Shown piece by piece: positions 1 to 10,825 of a stretch of 64,000 nt of DNA (positions are counted from its first letter, which is position 1; the number at the start of each line of letters is the position of its first letter). The stretch spans positions 62,001 through 126,000 of the forward strand of contig WACJ01000074.1 of NCBI GenBank assembly GCA_008973525.1, in the 5' to 3' direction. Below the pieces are notes generated by a model. The model was given only the letters and a program-made list of their open reading frames with translations. It made no database searches and had not been told where the DNA came from. Source of the stretch: Stenopsyche tienmushanensis. Taxonomy: Eukaryota > Arthropoda > Insecta > Trichoptera > Stenopsychidae. The position numbers and the translations under genes are program-made.

Positions 1-23
1 CAAATCCACTTATCTGTCAGGAA

Positions 24-766
24 TAGGGAATCCAATCCCGAGCCAAAATTTCAATCCAGGGATTGCATTAGACGATCCCGGGATCAGTCTTGGGATCCCG
101 GAGCCGGGATTTTCAATAGTTTAATTGATAAATTTGATCAAAAATTATTAATAAGTCCATTTGTTTAATATAAAAAATAGCGAATAAAAAGGCGAAATAA
201 TTTTATTTATTTAAGAAAAGATAAAAATATAATTCAAAAAGAGAAATAAAACACTAAAAAATTCAAATATTGTTTTGAAAAAATTCCCGATTTCCCGACA
301 AATTATTTATTTCCGTCGCTGCAGATGAATACTAATATACTATAATACTTTGATGTGATTCGTAATTATATTACGGAGGAATACAAAATATCTGAACCCC
401 GTATCTATTATATTTCATATCGATATTCCCATTATTAGAGTTGAGGTGTAGTAAATACATCACCGGTAGGGAAAGGTTAATATAACAATTTGAAAAACAC
501 ATATGTACTGTATATATGTATACATAGATTAGACAGTTACTGTCCCTAAGCGTCGCCTAAGCTCACCATTTAGTAGTTTCGTCACTGTTTCCAAGCGTCC
601 AGATTTCAGCGAGAATGTCTCGATTTAGTAGCCTTCAACGTGCTGATGAGGTGTACGATTTCTATTCGATAAAAATTTCAATCCCGAATTTTTCGGGATT
701 ACGTTTACTAATCCCGGGATTCATGAGTACCTAAAACTGTCCGGGATCCCGAGATTGGATTCCCTA
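24..766 (-). mobile_element. Non-autonomous hAT element, copy 1 (743 bp)
   Basis: Begins TAGGGAATCCAATCCCG and ends with the matching inverted GATTGGATTCCCTA. The flanks are GTCAGGAA (16-23) and GTCAGGAC (767-774), an 8-bp target duplication with 7 of 8 matches, as expected for hAT. The interrupted flank is another repeat whose uninterrupted relative lies near 25.69 kb. Orientation is opposite to the copy at 53935, which keeps a transposase remnant. This copy has no coding potential. It carries subterminal CCCGGGAT-type palindromes. Confidence 0.85.
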
Positions 767-1085
767 GTCAGGACCGTCTCAGCGTGTATGAAGCTTGTAC
801 ATAAATAAATAAACACCGTTGATAGCACACAATATTCGGTCGTTTCTTTGCGCAAACATAAACAGTACACATGAAATACACTTTAAATCGATTCATTATA
901 TCATTCACATATCAGGCGATAAATTTGGGTTAACAATCTATACAATCGTACGATGTTCTCTCCGTCTCTGTCTCCCATTAAAAATGTCCGACCTGTAAGA
1001 TACTCTCTCCGTCTCTGTCTGTCTCCGAACTCAACGTGTGAGAATCACTGGAATTCGGACACAACTGTGTCTCACCTCTTAATTA
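767..1085 (+). repeat. Interspersed repeat X, copy 1 (split by the hAT at 24-766)
   Basis: Shares ordered blocks with 25605-26035, 63585-63930 and, inverted, 18365-18545: a stretch like GCTTGTAnATAAATnnATAAACAC, then GATAGCACACAATATTCG, a CAATCGTACGATGT block and CTCCGTCTCTGTCTGTCTCC. The left part of the same copy is bases 1-23 of the window. No ORF or recognisable family. Possibly an LTR or MITE remnant; class unknown. Confidence 0.6.
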
Positions 1086-2797
1086 ATGATCGTTTTTGTC
1101 TATTTACATACAAATACATCCATACACAATAGAAACGGCGCATGCGCGTAGCGTGTCTTTGATGTATGCGACAGAGTATCTATCGAAGAGATAAACAAAG
1201 TCAATGGGCAACCATCATATAAAAGTTCTTTTCCTAAGAAAGTCTCATATGGCGATCGCACATATCCGATTACGGATAATGCTACCTTAACACTTTCGTA
1301 GCCGGTGATGCATCTGCACAGGTTTGATCATTGGCAGCCGCATGATGCCACATATGCATCATGCGTATGCATATGCAGCATAGCGCCGACCGTCCATATA
1401 CATCAGCAATCAATGAATACGGCGAATGAATGTTTATATCTGCAACTGCTGATGCTACATCTATTCGGAGTAATACGTTCAATGGTCTGATCCTTTGATG
1501 CGGCTACGATAGCGTTAAAAAGAAGAATTTAATCGATCTTATAATGACAAAGAAAATGATCATCTAAAGTCGCGTCCATTTATGTTGATCTCCGCGTTTA
1601 AGTCCTCAAAAATTACGCGATAAATTATTACTCAGCCGAATACTTGAACCGTGGGCATACTCAATGCGATGACTCGCTTCGGGTTTGATTGCTTTGATCG
1701 TGATGAAATTAGCTGACGAGGGGCGCGCCGCCGACGTACGTGAAGCTCGTCAAGCATCGTCAACTCTTCGCCGCATAACTGGCTTTAGCCATCGAAAGCA
1801 CGGTCGAGATGATCGATTGAAAATTACCAACAAAATGTTGGGAAGATCCGAATATTACAAGCGGTCTTGCAGACCCAATTGCCGTTTCTGGTGCATTGAC
1901 AGGGCGACCTCATATGATAGGTATTTCTCCCCGAGCATTCCATATGTCTCCGTGGTGCATATAAAAGAACAATTAGCAGACCGTTCTGAATGCTTATGCA
2001 TTTTAATGCAATTCCAATTAAGTCGGGATGCAGAGACAGTTGACGAAAAAAAACGTGTCGATCAAATCGTCGAAGCATTTCCGAGATGTCCATGGGAGTT
2101 ATGCGCTCGAGAATGCATTTTTAGATAGGGAATTATGCTCAATCGATACTCAACACATTCCAGACCATCTGCGAGTCGCCAATGCGTTCTGACCATATAA
2201 GAAAATAATGTTGGGAGTCGTTATTTTAGTGCTTGTAATTGTCTTCTCGGCCGTCGAACGAAATCGATCGTTTTAATGAAGAACGAAGTGGTGTGACCGC
2301 TTCCTTAGTGCCCCGCCCTCAGCACTATAGATGTTCATTATGAAGACCAAATTGTTCAAGTTTTTTCCAATGTCGATTAGTCGCTATCCGTTGTCGATCC
2401 TTCTCGTTCAGATCAGGGATAGATAACTTGTTGTTAAAGCGAAGACAACCATTGAGTTCGTACAAAATCCATTGGGGGTGTATTGATTTTATAACAAGAG
2501 GTATTTTAAAGATTGGACGAACTAAAGCCACTTAATTCGATTCATCATAGCTGCATGATATTAGATTGTTCAGTCAGAAATGTCGTTTTTTTTCCATTCT
2601 TACTTTTTGGCTTTGTTGGTGTCTCAGTCATTCCTTTGACAACACATATTGTACATTTTGTTAGTCGACTAACATCTGGAGGACGTTATTTTCTACAATT
2701 TTTTTTTAAAACCGCGTTTCAAAATGGTGGATTTTGTGCCGAACAAATAATTTACATGAAATTGCATACTGTACGAATGGTGTGAAAGGGTTAAAGG
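1086..2797. other. Unassigned stretch with one unrecognised ORF
   Basis: No gene is recognised here. An open frame at 1685-2128 (+, 147 codons) has no motif I know and no convincing splice sites. The frame shifted after about 2070 also stays open for ~40 codons. The 1300-1390 stretch is dense in ATGCAT-like words. Most likely this is intronic sequence upstream of the last Frizzled exon, or unrecognised transposon debris. Confidence 0.3.
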
Positions 2798-3313
2798 TAG
2801 GGAATCCAATCCCGGGATCCCCGACAGTTTTAGGTGCTCATCCCAAAACCCGGGACTAGAAAACGTAATTCCGAATAATTCGGGACTGAAATTTTTATCT
2901 AACAGAAATCGTACATCTCACCAACATAATGAAGGCTACTAAATCGAGACATTCCCGCCGAAATCTGGACGCTTGGAAACAGTGGCGTAACTACTAATTG
3001 GCGAGCTTAGGCGACGCCTAGGGGGCAGTAACTGTCTAATCTATGTATACATATATACAGTACATACATGTTTTTCAATTTGTTATATTGACCTTTCCCT
3101 ACCGGTGATGTATTTACTACACCTCGACTCTAATAATGGGAATATCGATATGAAATATAATAGATACGGGCTTCAGAATTTTTGTATTCCTCCGTAATAT
3201 AATTACGAATCACATCAAAGTATTATAGTATGTATGTATTCATCCGCAGCGACGGAAATAAATAATTTGTCGGGAAATCGGGAATTTTTTCAAAACTTCC
3301 TAAGGATTCCCTA
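2798..3313 (+). mobile_element. Non-autonomous hAT element, copy 2 (516 bp)
   Basis: TAGGGAATCCAATCCCGGG at the left end and GGATTCCCTA at the right end. The flanks GTTAAAGG (2790-2797) and GTTGAAGG (3314-3321) form an 8-bp target duplication with one mismatch. Its interior aligns with copy 1 in inverse orientation. It is a deletion derivative without coding sequence. Confidence 0.85.
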
Positions 3314-3611
3314 GTTGAAGGTGAATCTTCAATGCGAATGAAAGCGTATTTCGGATAGCTAGACAATATGCAACAAATTCATCATAAGATTCAATGCAAT
3401 CACTTTCACTGCAGTTTCAATCAATAGTTCTCGCTACATAAGCCAAATAGTGTATACATATATTGCTTTAAAATTAAATTGGATTTAATGTACAAAATAA
3501 CTTCAATTCATATGATTTGCTTGCATTTAAAGGGTTATTGCATCTAAATTTTGACAAAGAAATATGCGTTATAATATTATGGATTAAAAATTGCATGATG
3601 CGCCGTTAGTA

Positions 3612-4886
3612 TTAGGGGTATCGAAAAGAAATAGAAATTTTTTTATACCTGGCTTTAGGGTCAGTTTATATTGTGACGCGGTGCAGTAAACACTTATTTT
3701 TTGGTGCTTGTAAATTAAGACTATTGTCAATTTACTATTTTTAACAAAAAATAATTAACCGTGATTTAAATAAAAATGTCCAGACCAATAATTAGTGAAG
3801 AACATTTGCGTCATTGTATGCTATTTTTATTTGATCAAAAAATGAAAACTAAAGAAGTGACGCAGAAAATCAATGAAACATTTGGTGATATATTGACACT
3901 AAGTAAATATCATAGGTGGTTGAAAAAATTCCAAACTGGTGACAGAAATCTTACAGATGCGCCTAAATCGGGAAGACCGCTAAAAATCGATGATGATGTC
4001 CTGTTAAATTTAGTAGAGTCTGATCCTCGTCAATCAATCAGAGAAATATCAAATAAACTTGGATGCCCATGGACAACTGCACAAAATCACCTTCACCGCA
4101 TTGGAAAGTGTTCCAGGCAAGGAGTTTGGGTCCCTCACGATTTATCACAAACTGCACTGGAGCAGCGACGTACTATCTGCACTTCTTTTTTATCTAGGCA
4201 CGAATTAGAACCCTTTTTAAGGCGAATTCTTACCTGTGACGAAAAATGGGTCCTCTATAACAATACCACGCGAAAAAAATAATGGCTTTCACCCGGTCAA
4301 TTAGCTTTACCTACGGCAAAGCCGAGCTTAACTGTAAATAAGGTGCTGTTATGTATTTGGTGGGATTGCCTTGGTGTTATTTATTTTGAATTACTCAAAC
4401 CCGGTGAAACAATAACAGCAAACATGTATTGTGAACAATTAGAAAGAATGACACAAGAATTTAAAAAAAATCGGCCATTTTTAGTGAACAATAATAAGCA
4501 AATTCTCCAACAAGACAACGCACGACCTCATGTGGCAAAAGTTACGTAGCAAAAAATTATTGAACTTGGCTATGAACTTCTACCACATCCACCATATTCT
4601 CCAGACATCGCTCCATCGGATTATTATTTGTTTCGTGCCCTAGAACATTCTCTTCGTGAAAAAAAAAATTACTAATGAAATGAGATAAAAAATCATATGG
4701 AAAAGTTCTTTAAAGAAAAACCCAAATACTTTTACAAAACAGGAATAGATAAATTACCTGAAAGATGGAAAAAAGGTGTTAGAAAACGATTGACATTATT
4801 TTATAGAGTACTTTTTAAGTTTTTTTTTAAATAAATGTTTTTTTCATAACTGTATGAAAATTTCTATTTCTTTTCGATACCCCTAA
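3612..4886 (+). mobile_element. Full-length mariner element (1275 bp)
   Basis: The terminal inverted repeats start TTAGGGGTATCGAAAAGAAA and are identical over 30 bp at both ends. The element is flanked by TA dinucleotides (3610-3611 and 4887-4888), the mariner target. Size and TIR length are typical of an unabridged mariner. It contains one transposase-sized frame with nonsense codons. Confidence 0.95.
3776..4834 (+). pseudogene. mariner transposase, inactivated by four in-frame stops
   Basis: This is the transposase that would cut and paste the surrounding element. A single frame runs 352 codons from ATG to the terminal stop at 4832, the usual mariner length. It contains the N-terminal helix-turn-helix region with the GRPLKID linker, then TCDEKW (first catalytic Asp), QQDNARPH (second) and YSPDIAPSDYYLF (third). 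Thirty-four residues separate the last two Asp, the D34D signature of mariner. Four nonsense codons interrupt it: TAA 4280, TAG 4547, TAA 4673 and TGA 4676. No frameshift is needed to read the whole protein, although codon 300 onwards is slightly scrambled around an A-run. Inactive as it stands. Confidence 0.93.
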
Positions 4887-6387
4887 TATTATAATCGACC
4901 CTTTGATTGTTGCACGCTAACTTGTTCGATGACTTGTAAAACTAGCAAGTCATTCACAATGCAAGACATTTTCACATCCTTCGGTGTTTGCAAATGGGCT
5001 GTAGCTTTGCAATTTCGCGCTTTCATCTATTGACAAGATGCAGAATTACGACTTGAATCGTCCATAAAGCAAATACGATCAGCTGTAATGCATCAGAGGT
5101 GAAGAAATAAACATCGCGGTAAAGAACCGTCGTTTTCGTCCAGCTAAAGCAGCTGTCTTGTTCGACAGTGTTGCTTTCATGTATCAAAGAACCCGATGGA
5201 AACTTGCCTGAATATAAATTCTCATATATTCGAGTGAATATTGTGATCATAAATTCGATTATGCTAAAACAATACCAATACGCAATCGCTTCTGCAAAGA
5301 GCCCATTAATTTGTAGACATCGACGAGCAAGTATGAGCGAAACCTGTCCTTTATAATCATCGTCAGTCTAATGTAGTCGATCGAGGCATATAAGCATCTT
5401 ATGCTTGACGGAATCCATCTTTCTATCCCAAGTTATCCATTGCATCCAGACGTTTATTTTGATTTCGCCACTTCCCACCCATGAAGCCACCAGTTGTTCG
5501 CCTCGCGTCTCAGTTACCGTTCCACGATGGAAATATCTGGGTTTTTAAACGCGCAGAAATCCTATTCAATACATCTCAAATTAAAAAAAACAAACATCCC
5601 ATGTGAGAATATACCCAAAATATGGTGTTTGGAAATCGTTAGTGCTATTTTGACACACCAGTTCAATGTTCATAGCACAAGTGCCCTTCATTTCAATGGG
5701 CGATGTAAACCATCTCCAGTGCGATTCAACAGCATTTTCGACGAAATTCTACATTCTAAGAAGCAATTTTATCTCTCGAGGAACGGCCGTAACGATTTGC
5801 CGAAACATGTTTTATTAATTAAATAGCTACCGTCTGCGCCTTTTTATTCTACCTCGTTCACATTATTTAGATAAAGAGCTAATTACAGTTATGGTAATTA
5901 TTTTTTCTAGATTCGAATTTTAGTGCCCATGTTAAATTGTCGTCTTCCGCTTGCGGTCAGTGCTTCTTAATTGCGAAGCGCCGCCTTGATGGTGTCTCGA
6001 TGGGGACCATTTTCTGCCGACGTATTTAAATACGATAATGACCACGTTATAGTTTATATTATCTATTTATTAGCTGCCTTAAGTATAGATTAACTTGTTC
6101 CCCATTCAGCGCAGGATTCAGTTCTTCCGTTCGCGAACCCGTCCTCGTTGTGCCCGTGGGGTATGCGTTTGCATAATGATGTTATTTTTATAAAAAAGAG
6201 ATCATTGAATAGTCATTACGTCATCTGTAGCGTGTAGTATTTGTTCGGTTGTCGACCTCGCCCAAATCCAGGTAAATGATACCGTAAACTGTCTTCTTCT
6301 ACATGAGACTTGTGCACAAATTTGCTGCTATTTATTATGTTTCCATGATCATTATCAACAAATAACTGAACTATGGTATATAAAATA
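4887..6387. other. Unassigned, probably Frizzled intron
   Basis: No gene or repeat is recognised. A 110-codon frame at 5494-5826 (+) has no known motif and no supporting context. Composition is less AT-rich than the transposon-filled stretches, and the sequence appears single-copy within the window. Confidence 0.3.
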
Positions 6388-6791
6388 TAGTAGAACGTTG
6401 ATTATCCTGACTAATTGGGGATGAAAGTAGTCCGGATAACGAAAATCCGGATAATCAAAAATAATCATAATTGACAGGGAAAGTATGAATAATTTTGATT
6501 TATCTATACACAAATAATATATACAGTGAAACCTCGATTTTACGTTTTCCAAGGGACCCTGAAAAAAAAAACGGTAATTGCGGGAAACGGTTAATGCGGG
6601 AAAGCTTCAAATAATAATAAAAAACAACTAAAATCTTAAAAAAACATTTATTTATTAGTTACTTGAATATATTGTATATAAAATTTATTTTTTAAAAAAC
6701 TCCTTTATGTTTGTTTGCTTCTTTGTTGTTTGGCACTTTAATTGGAACAAAGACGCCTCAAACTCGCGTACTTTTCTAAGAGCGGATTCAT

Positions 6792-7301
6792 CTATTTCCT
6801 TGGAATAGAAAAATGATTTAATTTTTTCGAAGGCCAATAATGCTTCTGTAAATGTTTGAATAGATTCGGTATTATGTTCTTCGCCATCTTCCTCTTCACT
6901 GCTATCATTAGTTGCATCACATAATGAGTCGATTGTCTCAACGCCACAGAAAATTTTGTGATCCCTTTTATTTTGGCTATTTGCAAAGCTTTTTCTTTGA
7001 CTATGGATCCATCAATGGGTATGTTTTCAGCTCGCGCCTGCTGGTACCACGTGTAAAGAATATCTTCAAGCTCTCCAAAAGTAGATTCCTTAGCAGACTT
7101 TCTTTTATTCGCTGTCTTGCCGCACTTTTCAATTGTTTTACGAATGTTACTCTTCATAGCAACAATCGTGTTTAGAGTTGATGGTGCTAATCCCAGACGT
7201 TTTGCTATGTCAATTCGTTTTTCTCCTGGATTGTTATCGACGTCTTGAATTATTTTCAGCTTCTCAGCTAGAGTTCTAGTTTTCTTCATGGGTGGCGGCA
7301 T
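6792..7301 (-). pseudogene. pogo/Tigger transposase, N-terminal DNA-binding half only
   Basis: The start chosen is the ATG at 7299-7301, giving MPPPMKKTRTLAEKLKIIQ. The first ~50 residues form a Psq-type helix-turn-helix (EKLKIIQDVDNNPGEKRIDI, then AKRLGLAPSTLNTIVA). They are followed by the CENP-B/Tc5 second helix-turn-helix with a WYQQARAENIPIDG motif, around residues 80-120. These domains bind the element's ends. After KIKGITKF the frame leaves the family, and the DDE catalytic core expected next is absent, apparently through deletion. The product could at most bind DNA; it could not transpose. Family assignment is firm, functional status inferred. Confidence 0.85.
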
Positions 7302-7796
7302 TTTAGTTTCAATTTGGAAAAAAATTCGATACGAGATGTGAGGCAATATTGAACGCAACTGACTTGTACAAATTCAGCTACGCGACTAAAAAGTTTGTAT
7401 GTACAGGAATCATTATTACCATGAATTTTAAACAATTCAACATTTGCATTGTAACGTAAAGATAAAACGGATTGGGAAATTCCCAACCTCGATACTAAGG
7501 AATGTTGGACACCGATGTTCGTCAAATCAGTCAAACAAAAGACGATAGGTTTTCCCTCTTTAAGTGACGATCTCCGAATAATCGACAATAGCGTAGATAA
7601 GGTAAACCTATTATCCAAAACTTTGGGACTAATCACCAGGATTCCCAGCACTTAAGCGACAATAGCACACAACAGACGATTTCGAAATCATTAAAATAAT
7701 TCTTCAAAAATTATCCTAAATCCTTAACAAATACTAAAATAATCGCTCCATTAGAAACTATTACTAAGAAAAAATAAAGATTAAAAACAAAAAATA

Positions 7797-7975
7797 CACA
7801 GGTTCGGCGAAATTGATAATACAATCATTAAAAACTTCCCACGAAAGTTTTCAATGCTTGCCTGAAAATCGGTTATTATCCCACATTATGGAAATTTGCA
7901 AAGGTAATTCCGATTCCAAAATCAGTCCAAAAAAATGATCCATCCCGAAAACTATAGACCGATCACTCGGCTGTG
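7797..7975 (+). mobile_element. Fragment of a Jockey-like reverse transcriptase
   Basis: Translating with shifts gives DNTIIKNFPRK, then WKFAKVIPIPKS and NYRPIT. These match the order of motifs in the intact Jockey ORF2 at 42.3-42.6 kb of this window (DNTVIKN, WKSAKVIPLPKPGK, NYRPISLL). About 180 bp remain, with frameshifts. It is inside the inner pogo element. Confidence 0.65.
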
Positions 7976-8249
7976 TCAAACTTGCTTGCCGAGATACGGA
8001 GAAATATGCAATAAAAACGGTCAATCGGGATAATATTTGTGACGGGACCAAAATATTTAAACGGTTTATCGAGGAAATCGGTAAATCGGGGAACGGTCAA
8101 TGCGGGATTATTTAACGTTGTTCTTATGGGAGTTTGACGGGACTATAAAAAATGAACGGTCCATCCGGGAAAACGTATTATGCGGGAACGGTTTATCGAG
8201 GTTCCACTGTATATATTTTTAATTAAAATAATTTTGGTTTTCAAGCCAT

Positions 8250-8870
8250 TTCATGACGACAAGCTTTAGGATGTGTAGGACCAAAATCTTCCCCTCGCAA
8301 ATCTTTTTTCGTCTTCTTGACTTTGTTATTCCGAGGCAGATATTTCTTCAATCATTTCATCATCATTCAAAATTTGAAATCCAAGATCGTTTGCATCGCA
8401 ATTTAACCACAGGGTTATATCTTCTTCGTCGCATTCAGCATATCTAGAAAAGAACCGGAAGACTTTAGATATTTTTAAAGCATCTGGGGCTCTTTGATAT
8501 TCCAATGACAAGCAGTGGCAATCTTTGTCTGCCTGTTGCATTTGCACACACCATTATAGTGACACATTCTTTACTAGCTTTGTACCCAGGTGAAGTATTT
8601 TCACGTCTTGTTGCTAAAGATTTGTTGGGTTGTTTTCAAATTTAAGCCCATCTCATCAGCATTGTATATAAATTCTTCGTTAAATCCTTTCTTCTCCGTA
8701 AATAGCTTCAATGTGTCAATTAATGTGTTTGCTGAAGGCATGTCAGCAGAAAGCTTTTCCCCATAAATTTCAAGTTCCCTATTACCATGTCGTCCTTTGA
8801 TTTTTTAAACCAGCCCAAACTTGCTTTGAAGGTTGAATCTCCATTTAATTTTGTACCACATAAAAATTCA
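8250..8870 (-). pseudogene. Tigger transposase DDE-region remnant (outer element)
   Basis: Minus-strand translation, with several frameshifts, gives LNGDSTFKASLGWFKK, MLMRWA/ADEMGLNLK, SPGYKASKECVTIMVCANATG and PLLVIGISKSPRCFK. These are consecutive motifs of the pogo/Tigger/jerky transposase core. Frameshifts and stops make it non-functional. It belongs to the outer element at 6388-8945. Confidence 0.8.
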
Positions 8871-9124
8871 ACACACAATTCAACACGTGCCAATTATATA
8901 TTTTTTGTTTTATTTTGAACAGTCCGGATAATCGAGGTTCCACTGTAATAATAATATAATAATTCCACAAATAAGAGTGATTTTGAAAACAAAACGGTAA
9001 ATAGGGCTTAATGAGACCACGACACTGTGCTAGGTAAAAGTAAACAATAATATCATTGAAGGTGATAAGAGTGATATCGTAACGAACGTGAAACTTCCAG
9101 AACAATCGCGAAAATATTAAAATA

Positions 9125-9300
9125 GATCGAGAGGTCCGACCGATCGTCTTGGCCGCGGAAAAATCTGAACTTTCCGCCGGCCTCTATGATTTTCTTTGCT
9201 CCCGTCCCCATCGTATGCGGACCTCTTCTACGAATCGATAGTAAATAAACCCACGGAGGCCGTCAATTTGGAAACGTAAACTTATCAATGATAAGCGTGT
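9125..9300. repeat. Low-copy repeat W, copy 1
   Basis: Blocks CGTCTTGGCCGCGG, GGCCTCTATGATT and CTCTTCTACGAATCGATAGTAAA recur in diverged form at 14110-14290 (CATCTTGGCTGCGG, CTCTATATGACT, CTCTTCTAGAAATCGGTTGTAAA). No coding potential and no recognised class. Confidence 0.4.
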
Positions 9301-9823
9301 ACGCATTTTCAGCACGCTCAGCCTCCACACTCGTTGGAGGTATCGTCATCAGATATTTAAAAGTTAGTTCGAGTCGATGACCGCGTTTGATAAAATTCAT
9401 TTCTGCTGAGACACGGACTAAAACTCGCAAAATTCCCGATTTCCCGACAAATTATTTATTTCCGTCGCTGCGGATGAATACATACATACTATAATACTTT
9501 GATGTGATTCGTAATTATATTACGGAGGAATACGAAAATTCTGAAGCCCGTATCTATTATATTTCATATCGATATTCCCATTATTAGAGTCGAGGTGTAG
9601 TAAATACATCACCGGTAGGGAAAGGTCAATATAACAAATTGAAAAACATGTATGTACTGTATATATGTATACATAGATTAGACAGTTACTGCCCCTAGAC
9701 GTCGCCTAAGCTCGCCAATTAGTAGTTACGCCACTATTTTCAAGTGTCCAGATTTCGGCGGAAATGTCTCAGTTTAGTAGCTTTCATCGTGCTGGTTAGG
9801 TGTACGGTTTCTGTTAGATAATT
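9301..9823 (-). mobile_element. hAT element, copy 3, fragment
   Basis: Homologous to the 53935 copy in inverse orientation. It includes the region corresponding to the hAT dimerisation coding sequence (9306-9420 inverted) and the long non-coding centre, but both termini are missing. Its right end abuts a minus-strand mariner fragment, suggesting one inserted into or was truncated by the other. Confidence 0.75.
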
Positions 9824-10125
9824 TTTCTGCTGTGAGAGACTTGTGGCAATAGACATGCGATTTTCTTTATTGCTTTCACTAAGATTATGTGGCACCCACA
9901 TACCCAATTTGCTAACCTTCCCCAATTTTTTCAAGCGATGGCAAATGGTTGATTGTGCTTCCCTGAAAATTCCCTTGTTGATTGACGTGGATTTTCCTCC
10001 GATAACACCTTTAAAATGTCTTCATTAAAGTCGGAAGGGCGACCCACCGAGCGAAATATTAAAAACCAATTTCTTACTGTCCATTCACTCAATCACTGTA
10101 TACTTCACCGTATATATCAATGTAC
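9824..10125 (-). pseudogene. mariner transposase fragment
   Basis: Minus-strand reading gives GRPSDFNEDILKVLSEENPR, then after a frameshift a run containing STICHRLKKLGKVSKLG, MWVPHNLSESNKENR and SIATSLSQQ. This is the paired helix-turn-helix plus linker of a mariner transposase, of a different subfamily from the 3612 element. No catalytic residues remain. It sits directly upstream of the last Frizzled exon's acceptor. Confidence 0.8.
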
Positions 10126-10298
10126 TTTCTGATTTTCTAATAGATAAATTAATGTATAAAATTATTTTTAAATCATTAAATATTACAGCGTTAGGTTTTC
10201 CTTATCTAATTCAATACATATGATATGCTTCTGGTGATTGATTTATTTTTATGTACCAATCGCACAAATGTCTAATCAATATGTATTTTTATTTTCAG

Positions 10299-10825
10299 GT
10301 GATGTACTCTCCGGCGTTTGCTACGTTGGAGTATGGGACGCTGAAGCATTGAGAGGATTCGTACTGGCTCCTCTCTGCGTCTATCTTGCACTGGGTACCG
10401 TGTTTCTACTCGCTGGATTTGTTTCCCTATTCCGCATCCGCACTGTCATGAAGCACGACGGCACCAAGACTGATAAACTAGAAAAACTGATGATAAGAAT
10501 TGGTGTATTTAGTGTGTTGTATACAGTGCCGGCTCTCATAGTTTTAGCTTGCTTGTTCTACGAGCAAGCTTACATGAACAGTTGGATGGTAACGTGGCAT
10601 CGAGACATATGCGGACAGAGTCCGTATAGTATTCCGTGTCCCACGGGTCCGAGAGCGCGAGCTCCTGCACATAGACCCATATTTGAAGTTTTCATGATCA
10701 AATATCTCATGGCTATGATAGTCGGTATTACATCAAGCTTTTGGATATGGTCCGGAAAAACTATAGTGTCGTGGAAGCAATTCTTCGATAGAATACAGGG
10801 ACGCAGAGTGGAATCGTACGTGTGA
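10299..10825 (+). CDS. fz: Frizzled-family Wnt receptor, terminal coding exon
   Basis: Frizzled is the seven-pass plasma-membrane receptor for Wnt and planar-polarity signals and recruits Dishevelled. This exon starts after a TTTTCAG acceptor with a split Gly codon (G|GT) and encodes the last ~174 residues. It holds [13 protein letters not shown], transmembrane segment 5 ([20 protein letters not shown]), TM6 ([20 protein letters not shown]) and an extracellular loop with the conserved Cys. TM7 ([19 protein letters not shown]) follows. The cytoplasmic tail carries KTIVSW, the KTxxxW Dishevelled-binding motif, and ends ESYV, short and valine-terminated like other PDZ-type Frizzled tails. The N-terminal Cys-rich domain and TM1-4 must lie left of the window. 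An AATAAA occurs at 10828. Family certain; assignment to the fz paralogue rather than fz2 is from the short tail. Confidence 0.93.

Larger units (their letters stand above)
6524..8209 (-). mobile_element. Inner pogo-like element (1686 bp)
   Basis: Ends are CAGTGAAACCTCGATTTTACG and, inverted, CAGTGGAACCTCGATAAACCG, flanked by TA (6522-6523, 8210-8211). Motifs such as AACGGTnnATGCGGGA recur near both ends. It encodes a CENP-B-type DNA-binding domain on the minus strand but lacks a DDE domain. About 180 bp of Jockey-like reverse transcriptase sequence is lodged near 7797-7975. Confidence 0.8.
6388..8945 (-). mobile_element. Outer Tigger-like (pogo) element with nested insertion
   Basis: The left end reads AGTAGAACGTTGATTATCC and the right end, inverted, CAGTGGAACCTCGATTATCC, with TA on both flanks (6386-6387 and 8946-8947). 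Removing the nested element at 6524-8209 leaves about 870 bp. The right part carries a decayed Tigger transposase segment on the minus strand. It is therefore an internally deleted pogo-group transposon that served as target for a second pogo. Confidence 0.75.

Noticed and set aside
2325..2531. Minus-strand mariner linker (LNEKDRQRIATNRHWKKLEQ)
   Set aside because: Superficially like a mariner linker, but no adjoining motif in either direction supports it.
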